Part shown: positions 14,059 to 23,676 of the stretch, piece by piece
Position numbering within the stretch: the first letter of the stretch is position 1
How the letters are laid out: the number at the start of each line of letters is the position of its first letter
From: Fibrobacter sp. UWR4
Lineage (GTDB): Bacteria; Fibrobacterota; Fibrobacteria; Fibrobacterales; Fibrobacteraceae
Direction of reading: 5' to 3'
Assembly (NCBI RefSeq): GCF_003149045.1
Contig: NZ_QGDU01000005.1
Coordinates: forward strand, 62,001-126,000
DNA length: 64,000 nt
Made by a program: the position numbers and the translations under genes
The notes under the pieces: model-generated
Database searches by the model: none
Told to the model about the DNA's origin: nothing
What the model saw: the letters and a program-made list of their open reading frames with translations, nothing else

Positions 14059-14970
14059 ATGAACATGGCGGATTCCCGACAGCAACTAGTCCCGCCCACG
14101 CAAATGCGCGTGAAGGCGGGATTTGTTGTTTATGCACCGGACAGCGAAGAACGGTGTATCGTCATCCTGAATGACGGGGAACTAGAAGCTCGCGAAAAGG
14201 ACAGCCCCCATAAGACAGTCTTTACTATGCATCCGGGAGACCTGGTTGGAGTAGCATCCCTCCTGGAACGTGAACCCTTCAAGTACCAGCTGGTCGCCAG
14301 CCGGGATTCGGATGTTACCATCATCAACGAAGAATGCATGGAATCCGAACTGAAGCGTCTTCCCCTATGGCTACTGGCCACCATTCGCTCCTTCGGGTCA
14401 AGAACCCGCGACCTGAAACAGGCTAGCCAGAAGAGCCACATCGAAAACGAACTCTTGAGCCTTGCTGAATTCCTGAGCCATAAGCCATCCAAGGAATACC
14501 TCCCCCTCCAGGACCTCCTTCTGGAATACACATTCCTTTCCAGGCTCCGTGCCGTAGAGATTATCCAGGCATTCAAGGGGCTCGCCCGCCGCCACTTTAT
14601 CGAGATCAAGGCAATCGAAGGTAAGGAATGCTGCAGGATTCCAGACACTCGCCTGCTGGAAACCTATGTAGACTTTCAGGCAGCCCGAAGCAAGGAAATT
14701 CCCTTCCCGCCGTACACCCTCAGCAAGATCCAGAGGAAGCTGGTGGAAGTCCTGGCGAGAAAATCCGGCAGCAGCCCTCGTGAAGGGGCCAACTGGGTAA
14801 AGTTCTTTTCCGAAAACGTCCCCGAGGCCACCCTGTCCGACTGGCTCATTCTCAAGAAAATCGGATGTTTCAGAGACTGCGGCGATGGAAACTTCGCCAT
14901 CCACATCAATAGCCTGGCAAAGACCTACCTTGCGCTCCTTTTCGAGACAAACATTAAGGGGGTCATCTAA
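14059..14970 (+). CDS. Cyclic nucleotide-binding-domain-like regulator 1
   Basis: 303 residues. The N-terminal ~110 resemble a cNMP-binding beta-roll (GFVVYAPDSEERCIVILNDGELEAREK; MHPGDLVGVASLLEREPFKYQLVASRDSDVTII) and are followed by a helix. The rest has two mostly helical segments that could be winged-helix-like (EYLPLQDLLLEYTFLSRLRAVEIIQAFKGL). The phosphate-cassette Arg of true cAMP binders is not evident, so ligand binding is uncertain. Its stop overlaps the next gene's ATG (TAATG), and the next gene has the same plan, so this is a tandem paralogue pair that probably acts as a heteromer. No membrane segment. Confidence 0.65.
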   Translation: MNMADSRQQLVPPTQMRVKAGFVVYAPDSEERCIVILNDGELEAREKDSPHKTVFTMHPGDLVGVASLLEREPFKYQLVASRDSDVTIINEECMESELKRLPLWLLATIRSFGSRTRDLKQASQKSHIENELLSLAEFLSHKPSKEYLPLQDLLLEYTFLSRLRAVEIIQAFKGLARRHFIEIKAIEGKECCRIPDTRLLETYVDFQAARSKEIPFPPYTLSKIQRKLVEVLARKSGSSPREGANWVKFFSENVPEATLSDWLILKKIGCFRDCGDGNFAIHINSLAKTYLALLFETNIKGVI

Positions 14971-15902
14971 TGCAGTACACGTCTCGTGAAGTAATCTGTC
15001 GCGAGGGAGAATTCATTAACGCTCTCTACATCGTAAAGAAGGGCTTCCTGGAAGGGTCCTCCCTCCAGACCGGAGCCAAGCACGTTTATGGTCCAGGCTC
15101 CATCGTTGGCGAATTCTGTCTGGTAGAAAACAGCGCCATTACGGAAACCATTACCGCCCAGTCCGACTGCGAAATTCAGATTATAGAAGGCCAGGCCCTG
15201 AAGGATTCCCTCCAGCAGGAACCTAGCTGGATTGGCTCTATCGTACACTTTCTGTCGCAGAGATCACGAATTGCCGAAGGCGATTTCCGCAAGAGTTTAA
15301 GAGTCCGTTCCCTACCTTCACTGCTTTACCTCCTGTCAACCACATCAAAAGGCAGCCAGGACACAGAAATTAGTTTGTCCACACTCATCGAAAAGATGAG
15401 TCATCTTTCCAATCTGCCCGTAGACATCACCAAGGAACTGCTCCAGATTCTCCAGGAGATGGATTTACTGAAAATCCAGTCTTCCTCCGTAAGGGTCAAG
15501 AACAAGAATGTGGTGGAAATGCTTTACAAAGCCATTCTCCATCGAGCCCTTAGGAAGGAACCCTCTCCTAACATTTTGTCCATTACGGAACAGATGGTTC
15601 TAAAGGCTGTCATCAAGGCCGCCCAGGAAAGTTCGGAACCCCTGCAAAACGGTACTTGCACCATCACTTCCGAGAACCTGGCAAACATCGCTCGCAAGGT
15701 GACCTTCGGCATGACGCTCACCATGCGAAACATCCAACCCCTCCTGGACAAGAACATTCTCCAGTGCGCCGCTTCAGATCCGGTAGATGTATCCACACCC
15801 ATTGAATCCATCCAGTCTTTCTCTGGAGATCTGGACCACATCATCGATTTGATGGAACTGAACCGCATCTTCCCCCTCCTAGACAAGAAACTAGTTGAAT
15901 AA
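14970..15902 (+). CDS. Cyclic nucleotide-binding-domain-like regulator 2
   Basis: 310 residues, overlapping the previous gene by 1 nt (TAATG). The beta-roll is clearer here: REVICREGEFINALYIVKKGFLEG, then YGPGSIVGEFCLVENSAITETITAQSDCEIQIIEG. That matches the CRP/cNMP-domain consensus through the G-x(n)-GE-(F/L) turn, but the family's R-(A/S)-A is replaced by ITETITA. The C-terminal ~190 residues are helical, with two repeated helix-turn-helix-like segments (LSTLIEKMSHLSNLPVDITKEL; ITSENLANIARKVTFGMTLTMR). It may sense something other than cAMP. Confidence 0.65.
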   Translation: MQYTSREVICREGEFINALYIVKKGFLEGSSLQTGAKHVYGPGSIVGEFCLVENSAITETITAQSDCEIQIIEGQALKDSLQQEPSWIGSIVHFLSQRSRIAEGDFRKSLRVRSLPSLLYLLSTTSKGSQDTEISLSTLIEKMSHLSNLPVDITKELLQILQEMDLLKIQSSSVRVKNKNVVEMLYKAILHRALRKEPSPNILSITEQMVLKAVIKAAQESSEPLQNGTCTITSENLANIARKVTFGMTLTMRNIQPLLDKNILQCAASDPVDVSTPIESIQSFSGDLDHIIDLMELNRIFPLLDKKLVE

Positions 15903-15954
15903 TTTTCTAAATTTGCACCAGTAAAATTTCACCTCTTCAAATAAAGGTTTAAAC

Positions 15955-16464
15955 ATGAAGATTAAGATATTCCTTGCCGCACTCCTTACCGCAGCAGCAT
16001 TCACTTTTGCCGAAGGCGAAGCAGCTCCCGCAGCCGCCGCTCCTACCCTCTCTGCAGCACCTGCAGCTGAAGGTTCTCTCGCAGCAGCATCCCAGCAGGC
16101 AGCCCCCACAGCAACAGCTGAAGCAGCAACCGAAACAGCAGCTCCCGAACAGGAACAGCCCAGCATGTTGGGCGGCATGATGCCCATCATCCTCCTCTTC
16201 GTCGTCATGTGGCTGTTCTTCATCCGTCCGAAGAACAAGGAAATGAAGCAGCAGGAAGCAATGCGCAAGGCTCTCAAGAAGGGTGACAAGGTCATGACCG
16301 CCGCAGGCATCATCGGTGTCGTTACCAACATCGACGAAACCTCCACCGTCATCACCATCCGCACCGGTTCCACCACCCTCATTGACCTGGAAAAGGCTGC
16401 CGTTCTCCGCGTGATCAACGCAGATGCAAAGGCTGCAGAAGCCAAGGTTGAAGAAAAGAAGTAA
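15955..16464 (+). CDS. yajC: Sec translocon accessory subunit YajC
   Basis: 169 residues. An N-terminal signal-like helix (MKIKIFLAALLTAAAFTFA) and ~45 residues of Ala/Pro/Gln-rich sequence precede the usual YajC body. That body has one membrane helix (MMPIILLFVVMWLFFIRP), then KNKEMKQQEAMRKALKKGDKV and a small beta domain (VMTAAGIIGVVTNID). Canonical YajC is ~100 residues and has no cleavable signal, so the added front end is unusual and the membrane domain may be a second anchor. def follows 17 nt later. Confidence 0.9.
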   Translation: MKIKIFLAALLTAAAFTFAEGEAAPAAAAPTLSAAPAAEGSLAAASQQAAPTATAEAATETAAPEQEQPSMLGGMMPIILLFVVMWLFFIRPKNKEMKQQEAMRKALKKGDKVMTAAGIIGVVTNIDETSTVITIRTGSTTLIDLEKAAVLRVINADAKAAEAKVEEKK

Positions 16465-16481
16465 TCTAAGGTAGGGCAACT

Positions 16482-17024
16482 ATGGCAATCCTCCCCATCC
16501 GAATTTACGGTGATCCGGTTCTCCGCAAGAAATGCGAACCCATTACCGAAATCACTCCTGAACTGCGCCAGCTGGCCCGTGACATGCTGGAAACCATGTA
16601 CGACGCTCCGGGTTGCGGTCTCGCCGCACCTCAGATCGGCAAGAACATCCGCCTGGTAGTCATCGACACCGCAGTTCCCGGCGAAGAGGAACCCCGCCCC
16701 TACATCATGTTCAATCCCGAATGGGAAGCAGAACCCGATGCAAAGGTCGTCGAGTACGACGAAGGCTGCCTCTCCGTTCCTGATATTTTCTGCAACGTGA
16801 ACCGCCCGGACAAGGTCTGCGTACGCTTCTTCGACATCAATGGTGAAGCCCAGGAAATCCACAACTGCGACGGCCTCTTCGGCCGATGCATCCAGCACGA
16901 AGTGGACCACCTGAGCGGCGACCTGTTCGTGGACAAGATTTCCACTGCAGACCGCACCATGAATCAGTCCAAGCTGAAGAAGATGGCTAAGGACACTCAG
17001 ACCAAGCTGAAAGGCAAGCGTTAA
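16482..17024 (+). CDS. def: Peptide deformylase
   Basis: 180 residues. Removes the formyl group from N-terminal Met of new proteins using Fe2+. The three motifs are complete: GCGLAAPQIG, EGCLSVPD (metal Cys) and QHEVDH (two metal His and the catalytic Glu). Canonical length. It lies between yajC and a TTG-started secreted protein gene. Confidence 0.97.
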   Translation: MAILPIRIYGDPVLRKKCEPITEITPELRQLARDMLETMYDAPGCGLAAPQIGKNIRLVVIDTAVPGEEEPRPYIMFNPEWEAEPDAKVVEYDEGCLSVPDIFCNVNRPDKVCVRFFDINGEAQEIHNCDGLFGRCIQHEVDHLSGDLFVDKISTADRTMNQSKLKKMAKDTQTKLKGKR

Positions 17025-17043
17025 AACAACACAGGGGACGCCG

Positions 17044-18450
17044 TTGAATCGTCGATGGACATTCCTCTGTACTCTTTTTTTGAGCCTGTGGCCAGCCCTT
17101 ACGGGAGCCCAGGCTTTTTCTGCATCAGATGACGACTTCGAGCTTCCAGAATTTGAGCCAAATCCTCAGAATTTCAAGCCCATCGAAGCAACATCCACGA
17201 CAGAACCCGCTCCTGAGCCCTTTAAGCCTGTGACAACACCTGCGGAAATAACCCCACCCGTAAAAGAAACCAAGGTTGAGAAAACACAGTCCCCAGATCC
17301 GCAGGAAACAGGCCCCACAAACGTACAGGCAGAAGCAATCCCGGAAAATCTGGATCGCCCCCTCCGTGTAGGAGTATTCGTCGGAGTCAAGGAACTGTAC
17401 CTGAACTACGCAGGCGAAACCATCAAGATTACGCCCGCAGGCAAGAACATCAAACTTTCCAGCGGAAGCCATTCCATGGAAATGGACACTCGGGAATTCA
17501 GCAACGATGACGGGACATGTCTCGCCGTCGCTCCCGATACAAAAAGCTTAAAGCAGGCCTGCTACCCGGGCGTCATGGCCTTTAGGGCAAACAACGGCAA
17601 ACTGGACGCCATCAATATCGTAGATGTGGAAGATTACCTGCGAGGCGTGGTCCCCTATGAAATCGGACGTCTGGACACCTCCCGCATCGAAGCGCTCAAG
17701 GCGCAGGCCGTCGCCGCCCGCACTTACGCCTACAAGCATTTTAACAGCCGTGAAGCCATGGGCTTTGACGTCTACGCCGATACAAAGGACCAGGTATACA
17801 AAGGCCTGGAAAATGCAACCGTCCTTACAGACCAGGCCGTCAAGGCGACCGCCGGCGTCGTCATGATGTACAACAACGATTTCATCATCGCCTACTACCA
17901 CTCCACTTGCGGTGGCGTCACGGAAACCCTGGCCACCTGGAACCGTCCGGACCTTCCCTATCTCAAGAGCACATCAGACTTAATGAAGGACGGCACCCCT
18001 TACTGCAAGGAATCCAGCTACACCAAGTGGGAGCGCAGTTTCTCGGACAAGGAAGTCCTGGAAATGGTCAAGGCAAACGCAGTTGAAGCAAAAGCCAAGT
18101 TCAGCGGATTCAAGCCTAGCGACATCAAGAAAATCAAGAACATTTCCATCAAGGACCAGCTGAAGAGCGGTCGCATTCTCACCCTCGTCGTCAAGACAGA
18201 CAAGGGAGAAATGGAAGTGCTTACAGATCGCACCCGCTGGCTCTTCAAGAAAGGCGGAGCAATTCTCCCCTCCTCCTTCTTTACCATCAAGCACGATGGC
18301 AGCACCTGGAAACTGACCGGCACCGGTTTCGGTCACGGCGTAGGCATGTGCCAGATGGGAGTCCGCGCCCGCGCCAAGGACGGCCAATCCTACGAAGAAA
18401 TCCTGACCCACTACTACCAGGGCATCACCCTGGAAAAATTCCAGCGCTAG
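17044..18450 (+). CDS. SpoIID/LytB-domain secreted protein
   Basis: 468 residues from TTG 17044, which follows a GGGGA ribosome site; no ATG is in frame nearby. A signal peptide (MNRRWTFLCTLFLSLWPALTGAQA) leads to a ~75-residue Pro/Thr/Glu linker. The SpoIID domain follows: VEDYLRGVVPYEIG, ALKAQAVAARTYAYKHF, YYHSTCGGVTET and the C-terminal GTGFGHGVGMCQMGVRARA. SpoIID of sporulating Bacillus is a lytic transglycosylase that cuts stem-peptide-free glycan. In a Gram-negative non-sporulator it most likely modifies peptidoglycan. The stop is 2 nt from the next start. Confidence 0.88.
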   Translation: MNRRWTFLCTLFLSLWPALTGAQAFSASDDDFELPEFEPNPQNFKPIEATSTTEPAPEPFKPVTTPAEITPPVKETKVEKTQSPDPQETGPTNVQAEAIPENLDRPLRVGVFVGVKELYLNYAGETIKITPAGKNIKLSSGSHSMEMDTREFSNDDGTCLAVAPDTKSLKQACYPGVMAFRANNGKLDAINIVDVEDYLRGVVPYEIGRLDTSRIEALKAQAVAARTYAYKHFNSREAMGFDVYADTKDQVYKGLENATVLTDQAVKATAGVVMMYNNDFIIAYYHSTCGGVTETLATWNRPDLPYLKSTSDLMKDGTPYCKESSYTKWERSFSDKEVLEMVKANAVEAKAKFSGFKPSDIKKIKNISIKDQLKSGRILTLVVKTDKGEMEVLTDRTRWLFKKGGAILPSSFFTIKHDGSTWKLTGTGFGHGVGMCQMGVRARAKDGQSYEEILTHYYQGITLEKFQR

Positions 18451-18452
18451 TC

Positions 18453-19742
18453 ATGGAAAATTTCAAGCCAGAACTTCGTGTCATTAGCCAAGGATGCGCT
18501 GCCAACTTCGGCGAAGGCGAAAAGATCGCCCGCTCATTCGAAAACGAATACGACGTGCAGTTCGGCCTTCCCATCACAAGCGGAAATCTCCCCGCGGCAT
18601 TTGTTCTAAACGTCTGTACTGTCAAGGGAAATGCAGGCGCCATCAAGCTCCTCCGGCAGGCAATCGACACCTCACCCGACGCAAAGATTTTCATTACCGG
18701 CTGCACCCCAAAGGATTTCCGGGAAGAAGCCCTCCGCATCACGGAGAAAATCGTCTTTACGGACATCAAGGAACTTGCCCGCAGTCATGTTCCGCCCGTA
18801 ACCCAAAAGAACGTACTGGACGAATCCGCCGTTCTTCGCGAATCCCCGCTAGTAGGTATCGTCAACATCGAGACTGGCTGTCTGGATGCCTGCAGCTATT
18901 GCTCCACCCGTCTTGTCAAAGGACGCCTCCAGAGCTATCCTGCAGAAGAAATCGTACGGCAGGTGTCCAAGCTAGTAGCAGATGGCAGCAAGGAGATTCA
19001 GTTGACCGGCCAGGACTGCGGGTGCTATGGATTTGACTTTCCGGTTCCAATCAACCTGGCTGAACTGGTCCAGAAAATTCTGGCGGAAGTCCCAGGCGAT
19101 TACCGCATGCGCCTCGGGATGGGCAATCCCCGCCATATCCTACGTTACAAGGACGCCCTGATGGATTGCTTCAACGATCCTAGGGTCTACAAGTTCATTC
19201 ACCTGCCGGTCCAAAGCGGCAGTGAACACACCCTGCAGGATATGAACCGCAAGCATACCGCCAGGGATTATGCCGATCTGGCCAACGAATTCAACAAGCG
19301 CTTCCCGCTGTTTACCCTCAGTACGGATCTTATCGTCGGGTTCCCGGGAGAAACCGATCTGGACTTCGCGGACACTCTAAGTGTCCTCAGGGAAACGCGC
19401 CCGACAGTCTGCAACATCACCCGTTTCGTCAGCAGGCCTGGCACTCCCGCAAGCCACATGACCAATACCGTCCCCGACGAAATAAAGCACAAGCGTTCCG
19501 CAGAGCTTGCTGCCGCATTCCAGGAAATCGCCCAGCAGAACAATTCCCGCTGGATCGGTCAAACGGAAACCGTCACTGTCGAGAAATCCGGCTACCGCAA
19601 AGGCACGATCATCGCCCGTAACGACGCTTACCGTCCCGTAGCCATTCAAGTCAACGACAATACACAATACGCCCCAGGCACCCACCTAAACGTCCGTATT
19701 ACAGCCGCAGAACCCTTCGCCCTCATCGCCGAAGTCATCTAG
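18453..19742 (+). CDS. mtaB: tRNA threonylcarbamoyladenosine methylthiotransferase (MtaB family)
   Basis: 429 residues from ATG 18453. Radical-SAM enzyme that adds a methylthio group to t6A37. The N-terminal UPF0004 half has iron-sulfur Cys in SQGCAANFGEGEKIA, VLNVCTVKGNAGAIKLL and FITGCTPKDF. The radical-SAM CxxxCxxC is ETGCLDACSYCSTRLVKG, followed by IQLTGQDCGCYGFDF and FIHLPVQSGS. The C-terminus is a TRAM-like strand set. The NVCTVK motif and the ACSYCSTRL signature are closer to the archaeal/eukaryotic (e-MtaB, CDKAL1) branch than to bacterial MiaB. It is the last gene of this run; a terminator lies ~150 nt later. Confidence 0.85.
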   Translation: MENFKPELRVISQGCAANFGEGEKIARSFENEYDVQFGLPITSGNLPAAFVLNVCTVKGNAGAIKLLRQAIDTSPDAKIFITGCTPKDFREEALRITEKIVFTDIKELARSHVPPVTQKNVLDESAVLRESPLVGIVNIETGCLDACSYCSTRLVKGRLQSYPAEEIVRQVSKLVADGSKEIQLTGQDCGCYGFDFPVPINLAELVQKILAEVPGDYRMRLGMGNPRHILRYKDALMDCFNDPRVYKFIHLPVQSGSEHTLQDMNRKHTARDYADLANEFNKRFPLFTLSTDLIVGFPGETDLDFADTLSVLRETRPTVCNITRFVSRPGTPASHMTNTVPDEIKHKRSAELAAAFQEIAQQNNSRWIGQTETVTVEKSGYRKGTIIARNDAYRPVAIQVNDNTQYAPGTHLNVRITAAEPFALIAEVI

Positions 19743-19843
19743 CAACATCCACTCGTTAGAAACAGCCCCTCCCTCCCAACGTCCGCTAGCCGTACACGTT
19801 ACATCTCCACGCACCTTTCCTCAGGCTAGCTGGGGAGAGGGTC

Positions 19844-19872
19844 CAGGGGGAGGGGAACAGCCCCTCCCCCTG
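19844..19872. repeat. 12-bp G/C-rich inverted repeat
   Basis: Arms CAGGGGGAGGGG / CCCCTCCCCCTG with loop AACAG, between two convergent genes. It lacks a T run, so it is a structural repeat rather than a classic terminator. Confidence 0.7.
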
Positions 19873-19889
19873 CATCTTTATACAACTAG

Positions 19890-19917
19890 AAAAGACCTTC
19901 CTTTCGGAAGGTCTTTT
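19890..19917. terminator. Bidirectional terminator
   Basis: Perfect 12-bp stem AAAAGACCTTCC / GGAAGGTCTTTT with loop TTTC, serving both convergent genes. Confidence 0.88.
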
Positions 19918-19938
19918 AAACTTCAATCTCGCTTCGGA

Positions 19939-22722
19939 TTACTTCACGCGACGATAGCCACGTACGTAGGTTTCTGCAGTACGAGAGTAGTCAATGGGCA
20001 GCCACTGGGGAGAACCGTTAGAAACCACGCAAGAGGCGTACTTCTCTTCAACCACGGTGACCTGGTAGATGTACGGGCCAGTTGCCAACAGGCGACCATT
20101 CTGGGACACCGGGTACATCTTGGCAGACAGGAGCATATAACCCGTTTCACCATAAACATCATGGCGATTCTGGTTCTGGTCTGTACAGGTCTGGCCAAGG
20201 GCATTCTTACCCAAAGCGTTATGCAGCATTTCTTCGGTGATGGTCATTTGGTACTGGCTCACGAAGTGACCCATGTTATCAAACACGCGAACACTGATAC
20301 GGCTAGGACCGGAAATCACCTTACTGAAGTTAGTGCAGCTTTCCACGCCATTCTGTTCAAAGCAAAGACCGTTAGCGGCACCAGCTTCACCAGGCTTACC
20401 ACCCACAACGGAGGTTCGATTAGTAGAAGCGGCAACAGACGGATCAGAGGAACCATACAGTTTGTATTCTTCATCGCTCATCTTGGTGGGATCACCCTTA
20501 CCAACAGTAGCAGGAAGCGGAGTCAGAATCAAGTCAGCAGTAAATTCATTGGAAAGCTCACCAGAACCAGCCATACTTTCCAGGCGCTGCTGGGATTCAG
20601 CAAAGTCCGGACGAGTAATGGTGGTATCCACAGGAGCCAGGCTCTTGTCGCCAGACGGGATAAAGGTCACAATTGCCCAGTCTTCGCCAGTAGGAGTATC
20701 TGGGAAGCCCACCACAGCCTTTCCGGAAGTAGACTTCACAGCAAAGGTTATCTTCTGGTTCCAGGAAAGCAATTCCTTCCATGTAGCTTCGCCAACACCC
20801 GGAGCTTCGGCAGAGCCCGAAACATAGGCCTTCTTCAAATCTTCGTCATTTGCGATTTCATCGTTGTACGGGAAGTTAAAGGCGATCAAGTCAGAACCCA
20901 GAATACCGGTTTCAACAACATTACCACTAGCATCCTTCAGGGAACCGCTCATCTGATACAGAACACCCTTGGAACCCTTATCTTCCGGAGTTGTAATAGC
21001 TTCAATGTAGTAGCCATAGGTCTTAGTAACCATCAGACCAGTAGCAGGATCCGTTTCAGTACGCATCACGATAATGGCCGGCTGTACAGCCCCATACATA
21101 GTTAGATTCATAAAGGTTTCGTCATCCAGAGTGGTATTCAGCAACATGCTGATCGTCTGGTAAGTAGTACCATCTTCTCTGGTTTCGGTCTTCACAGACA
21201 CGTTGTTTGCAGCGGGCTGACCATAACGGGACGGAGCCAGTTCGGACAAGGAGCTACGGATACGGAGGTTGGAACCATCGGTCTGACGGTCAGCGTAGAA
21301 GAAGTGAATGTGATGCCAGGACTGGTCCAACCATGTGCCAGCAGCATCCGTCTTGACAGAGCAGGAATCCTGCAGCGGATCACCCATACGGCAACCATGA
21401 CCGCTTGCAGCCAAGTAGTCCATGTTTGCAGTACCAGCAGCAGCAAGGTGAGTACCACCCAAGTCAACCACCAGAACGCCATCCACATAAATCCACATGT
21501 CATCGTCACCAGTGAACTTAAAGACTTCGTCTGCACCCTTCTTATACTTGAAGGCTGCGTAACCCATCATGGTGAAACCATAGTTACGGAGATGACGGAG
21601 GCCAAGCTTCGCATCACCAGATGCTGCAGTAGGAGCAGCGGCACCATTCTTGGGACCACCAGCAGCCTTCCAAGCCTTACACAAGGAAGCTGTGTTATCA
21701 CCCATATAGTCGGTCTGGGATGATGCGTAGCGATAATCGTAAGGAGGGCAGAAAATAGACAGAGACTGAGCACCAAACTGGTTCGGATACTGAATCTTAG
21801 GTCCAACCCAGTTGAGGTTTGCATCAACAGAATCCAGCGGGAAGTAACCACCGTTATTCCAGTTCTTATCAATTTCAAAGTACTTGGAATCGGTAGGATC
21901 CTGATCAAGAATCAAAGTTGTGTTGGTACGCTTGTGGACAACACCTTCAATCCTGGTACCGGAAACAGAATCGGCATACCACTGTTCAAAGTAACCATTA
22001 TCGCATGCTTCTCGATTCTTCATAATAATCGGAGAATACATATCCAGGTTACCATCAGCATCCTTAGGGAAGACCAGGTCCTTCTTCACCATACCAGGGG
22101 TCACATACACTACCTGGGACCAAGAATGGGTCTTACAAGTCTTGTTACAGTTCTTCTGAGTATCCTTCATACCCAAAGGCCAGGAATCAGAATCATCAGA
22201 ACATAGGTCAGAGACCAGACCACGCATCACCTTAAGACCAAGAGGATTAAGCTTAACGTCCGGTTGGCAGTTACTGAATTCACCATACCAAGCGTAACCC
22301 TGAGGAGTATTTGCAGGAAGGGCAAGAGCAGCCACATAGTCAGGAACGGTAGATGCCGCACCGCTCTTAGAAGTCAAATCCTTAGGATAACCTGCGGTAC
22401 CTACAGCAATACCAAATTCAGGTGTATTGGTATTGCCGCAACCAAATCTCTGATAGCCAGCAATTGTACGACGATCCAACCATTCAGAATTTCCGGTATA
22501 ACTAGGAATCCAGGACGTACCCTTAGCGTCGTTTGCGCCAGAATAAAGGCTATAAAAAGCTTCTTCCTGGAAGTTTTCAAAGTCCGGATGAGAAACGTCA
22601 AAGTCACGAACAATAATATCCAGTTCACGTTGATTTTCTGCAACGATAGCCTGGGAGGGCATCACCCCTGCCAAACCGAACATCATTGCAGAGAGTGCAA
22701 TACGCTTAGCTGTTTTCTTCAT
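19939..22722 (-). CDS. Fibro-slime domain secreted protein
   Basis: 927 residues from ATG 22722 (GGAG ribosome site). A Sec signal peptide (MKKTAKRIALSAMMFGLAGVMPSQAI) precedes a 'fibro-slime' domain with Trp/Cys-rich segments. This is a PA14-like fold containing the hallmark FKFTGDDDMWIYVDGVLVVDLGGTH and WHHIHFFYADRQTDGSNLRI. This domain family was named from Fibrobacter and Dictyostelium slime proteins and is taken to act in adhesion. The second half (~residues 510-927) is beta-rich, with possible Ig-like domains, and ends in a YQVTVVEEKY type strand. The protein is probably exported to the cell surface and may contact cellulose. Anti-sense frames over this gene are shadows. Confidence 0.85.
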   Translation of the reverse strand: MKKTAKRIALSAMMFGLAGVMPSQAIVAENQRELDIIVRDFDVSHPDFENFQEEAFYSLYSGANDAKGTSWIPSYTGNSEWLDRRTIAGYQRFGCGNTNTPEFGIAVGTAGYPKDLTSKSGAASTVPDYVAALALPANTPQGYAWYGEFSNCQPDVKLNPLGLKVMRGLVSDLCSDDSDSWPLGMKDTQKNCNKTCKTHSWSQVVYVTPGMVKKDLVFPKDADGNLDMYSPIIMKNREACDNGYFEQWYADSVSGTRIEGVVHKRTNTTLILDQDPTDSKYFEIDKNWNNGGYFPLDSVDANLNWVGPKIQYPNQFGAQSLSIFCPPYDYRYASSQTDYMGDNTASLCKAWKAAGGPKNGAAAPTAASGDAKLGLRHLRNYGFTMMGYAAFKYKKGADEVFKFTGDDDMWIYVDGVLVVDLGGTHLAAAGTANMDYLAASGHGCRMGDPLQDSCSVKTDAAGTWLDQSWHHIHFFYADRQTDGSNLRIRSSLSELAPSRYGQPAANNVSVKTETREDGTTYQTISMLLNTTLDDETFMNLTMYGAVQPAIIVMRTETDPATGLMVTKTYGYYIEAITTPEDKGSKGVLYQMSGSLKDASGNVVETGILGSDLIAFNFPYNDEIANDEDLKKAYVSGSAEAPGVGEATWKELLSWNQKITFAVKSTSGKAVVGFPDTPTGEDWAIVTFIPSGDKSLAPVDTTITRPDFAESQQRLESMAGSGELSNEFTADLILTPLPATVGKGDPTKMSDEEYKLYGSSDPSVAASTNRTSVVGGKPGEAGAANGLCFEQNGVESCTNFSKVISGPSRISVRVFDNMGHFVSQYQMTITEEMLHNALGKNALGQTCTDQNQNRHDVYGETGYMLLSAKMYPVSQNGRLLATGPYIYQVTVVEEKYASCVVSNGSPQWLPIDYSRTAETYVRGYRRVK

Positions 22723-22891
22723 AAATCCAATCTCCACCTGTGCACAGGTTTAAATATCCGAACCTAAATATACTCCATTTTTACTCTAACTAGAAAATGT
22801 AATTTTAAAAAAACACTGTAAAAAAGGGTTTTACAATATTCCGTGACAAAAAACATGGATTTTCCGCCCCATTTTTCTAAATAAGGGCATC

Positions 22892-23509
22892 ATGACCGCA
22901 TCTACTCTATTTACAATAGCCATTGTTTTGATCCTTTTAAGGGTTTTCTGGCTTCGAATTAAAGCTTCCGGAACCCAAAACGAGAACTTCAAGACCCTTC
23001 CCGCCAAGGATCAACTGGCTGTTTTGAAGGAATGCCTCCTCAACAATCCATCAGAAAGGAACTTCCAGAACCTGAAGCGCTTCATTTCCGAGAAAAATCT
23101 GGATTTAGACATGGAGACCTATCGTCCCTACATGAAAACTCAGCTGGAATTATCCAAACGAAAGGACGCCCTGGAGGAAGACGACGAATTATACGCCCAG
23201 GAATCCCGATTTATGGACCAGATGGAACCTCTGGAATTCGAGGAAGCCCGAGAAGCGAAGAAAACAGGGGATCAGGAAACTTATATCACTCGAAGTTTGG
23301 AAGGTATTTACCGTCTTTATTCCGACGAAGCCATTGAAAAAGCATTAAAGGAACTCTCCCCCGACTACCCCAAGGCAGAACTACTCCTAGAGGGATACAG
23401 AAAGCTAACCCAAATCCGAGACGAAAGTGCCGCCGACGACAAGTCCCTGGAAGCTCTCCGCAAAATCCGCGATCAGTGGGAAGAAGACCTACTTAGCATT
23501 CATTTATAG
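22892..23509 (+). CDS. Membrane-anchored acidic helical protein, unknown function
   Basis: 205 residues. The N-terminal membrane helix (LFTIAIVLILLRVFWL) is followed by a soluble, mostly helical, charged domain (LAVLKECLLNNPSERNFQNL ... EALRKIRDQWEEDLLSI), perhaps TPR-like. The start has TAAATA 8 nt upstream and an AGGG just before it. Not recognised as a known family. It sits between two divergent and convergent genes of outer-membrane type. Confidence 0.65.
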   Translation: MTASTLFTIAIVLILLRVFWLRIKASGTQNENFKTLPAKDQLAVLKECLLNNPSERNFQNLKRFISEKNLDLDMETYRPYMKTQLELSKRKDALEEDDELYAQESRFMDQMEPLEFEEAREAKKTGDQETYITRSLEGIYRLYSDEAIEKALKELSPDYPKAELLLEGYRKLTQIRDESAADDKSLEALRKIRDQWEEDLLSIHL

Positions 23510-23573
23510 TAAAGAGAACTAGCCCCCTTAGACGTCTTCTATACAACATAACGTTCTAATTTATATACAAAAA

Positions 23574-23596
23574 AAGCCCCCTTTCGGGGGCTTCTT
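23574..23596. terminator. Terminator, AAGCCCCC / GGGGGCTT
   Basis: 8-bp stem with loop TTTC, flanked by A and T runs, downstream of the helical membrane protein and also facing the convergent outer-membrane gene. Confidence 0.85.
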
Positions 23597-23676
23597 ATTT
23601 AACTCAGGTTCTGTCATCCAGAACAGCAGCGAGCGTTGTCACACGTTACATTCTGACGACAAGCGAGCGGTCATTA

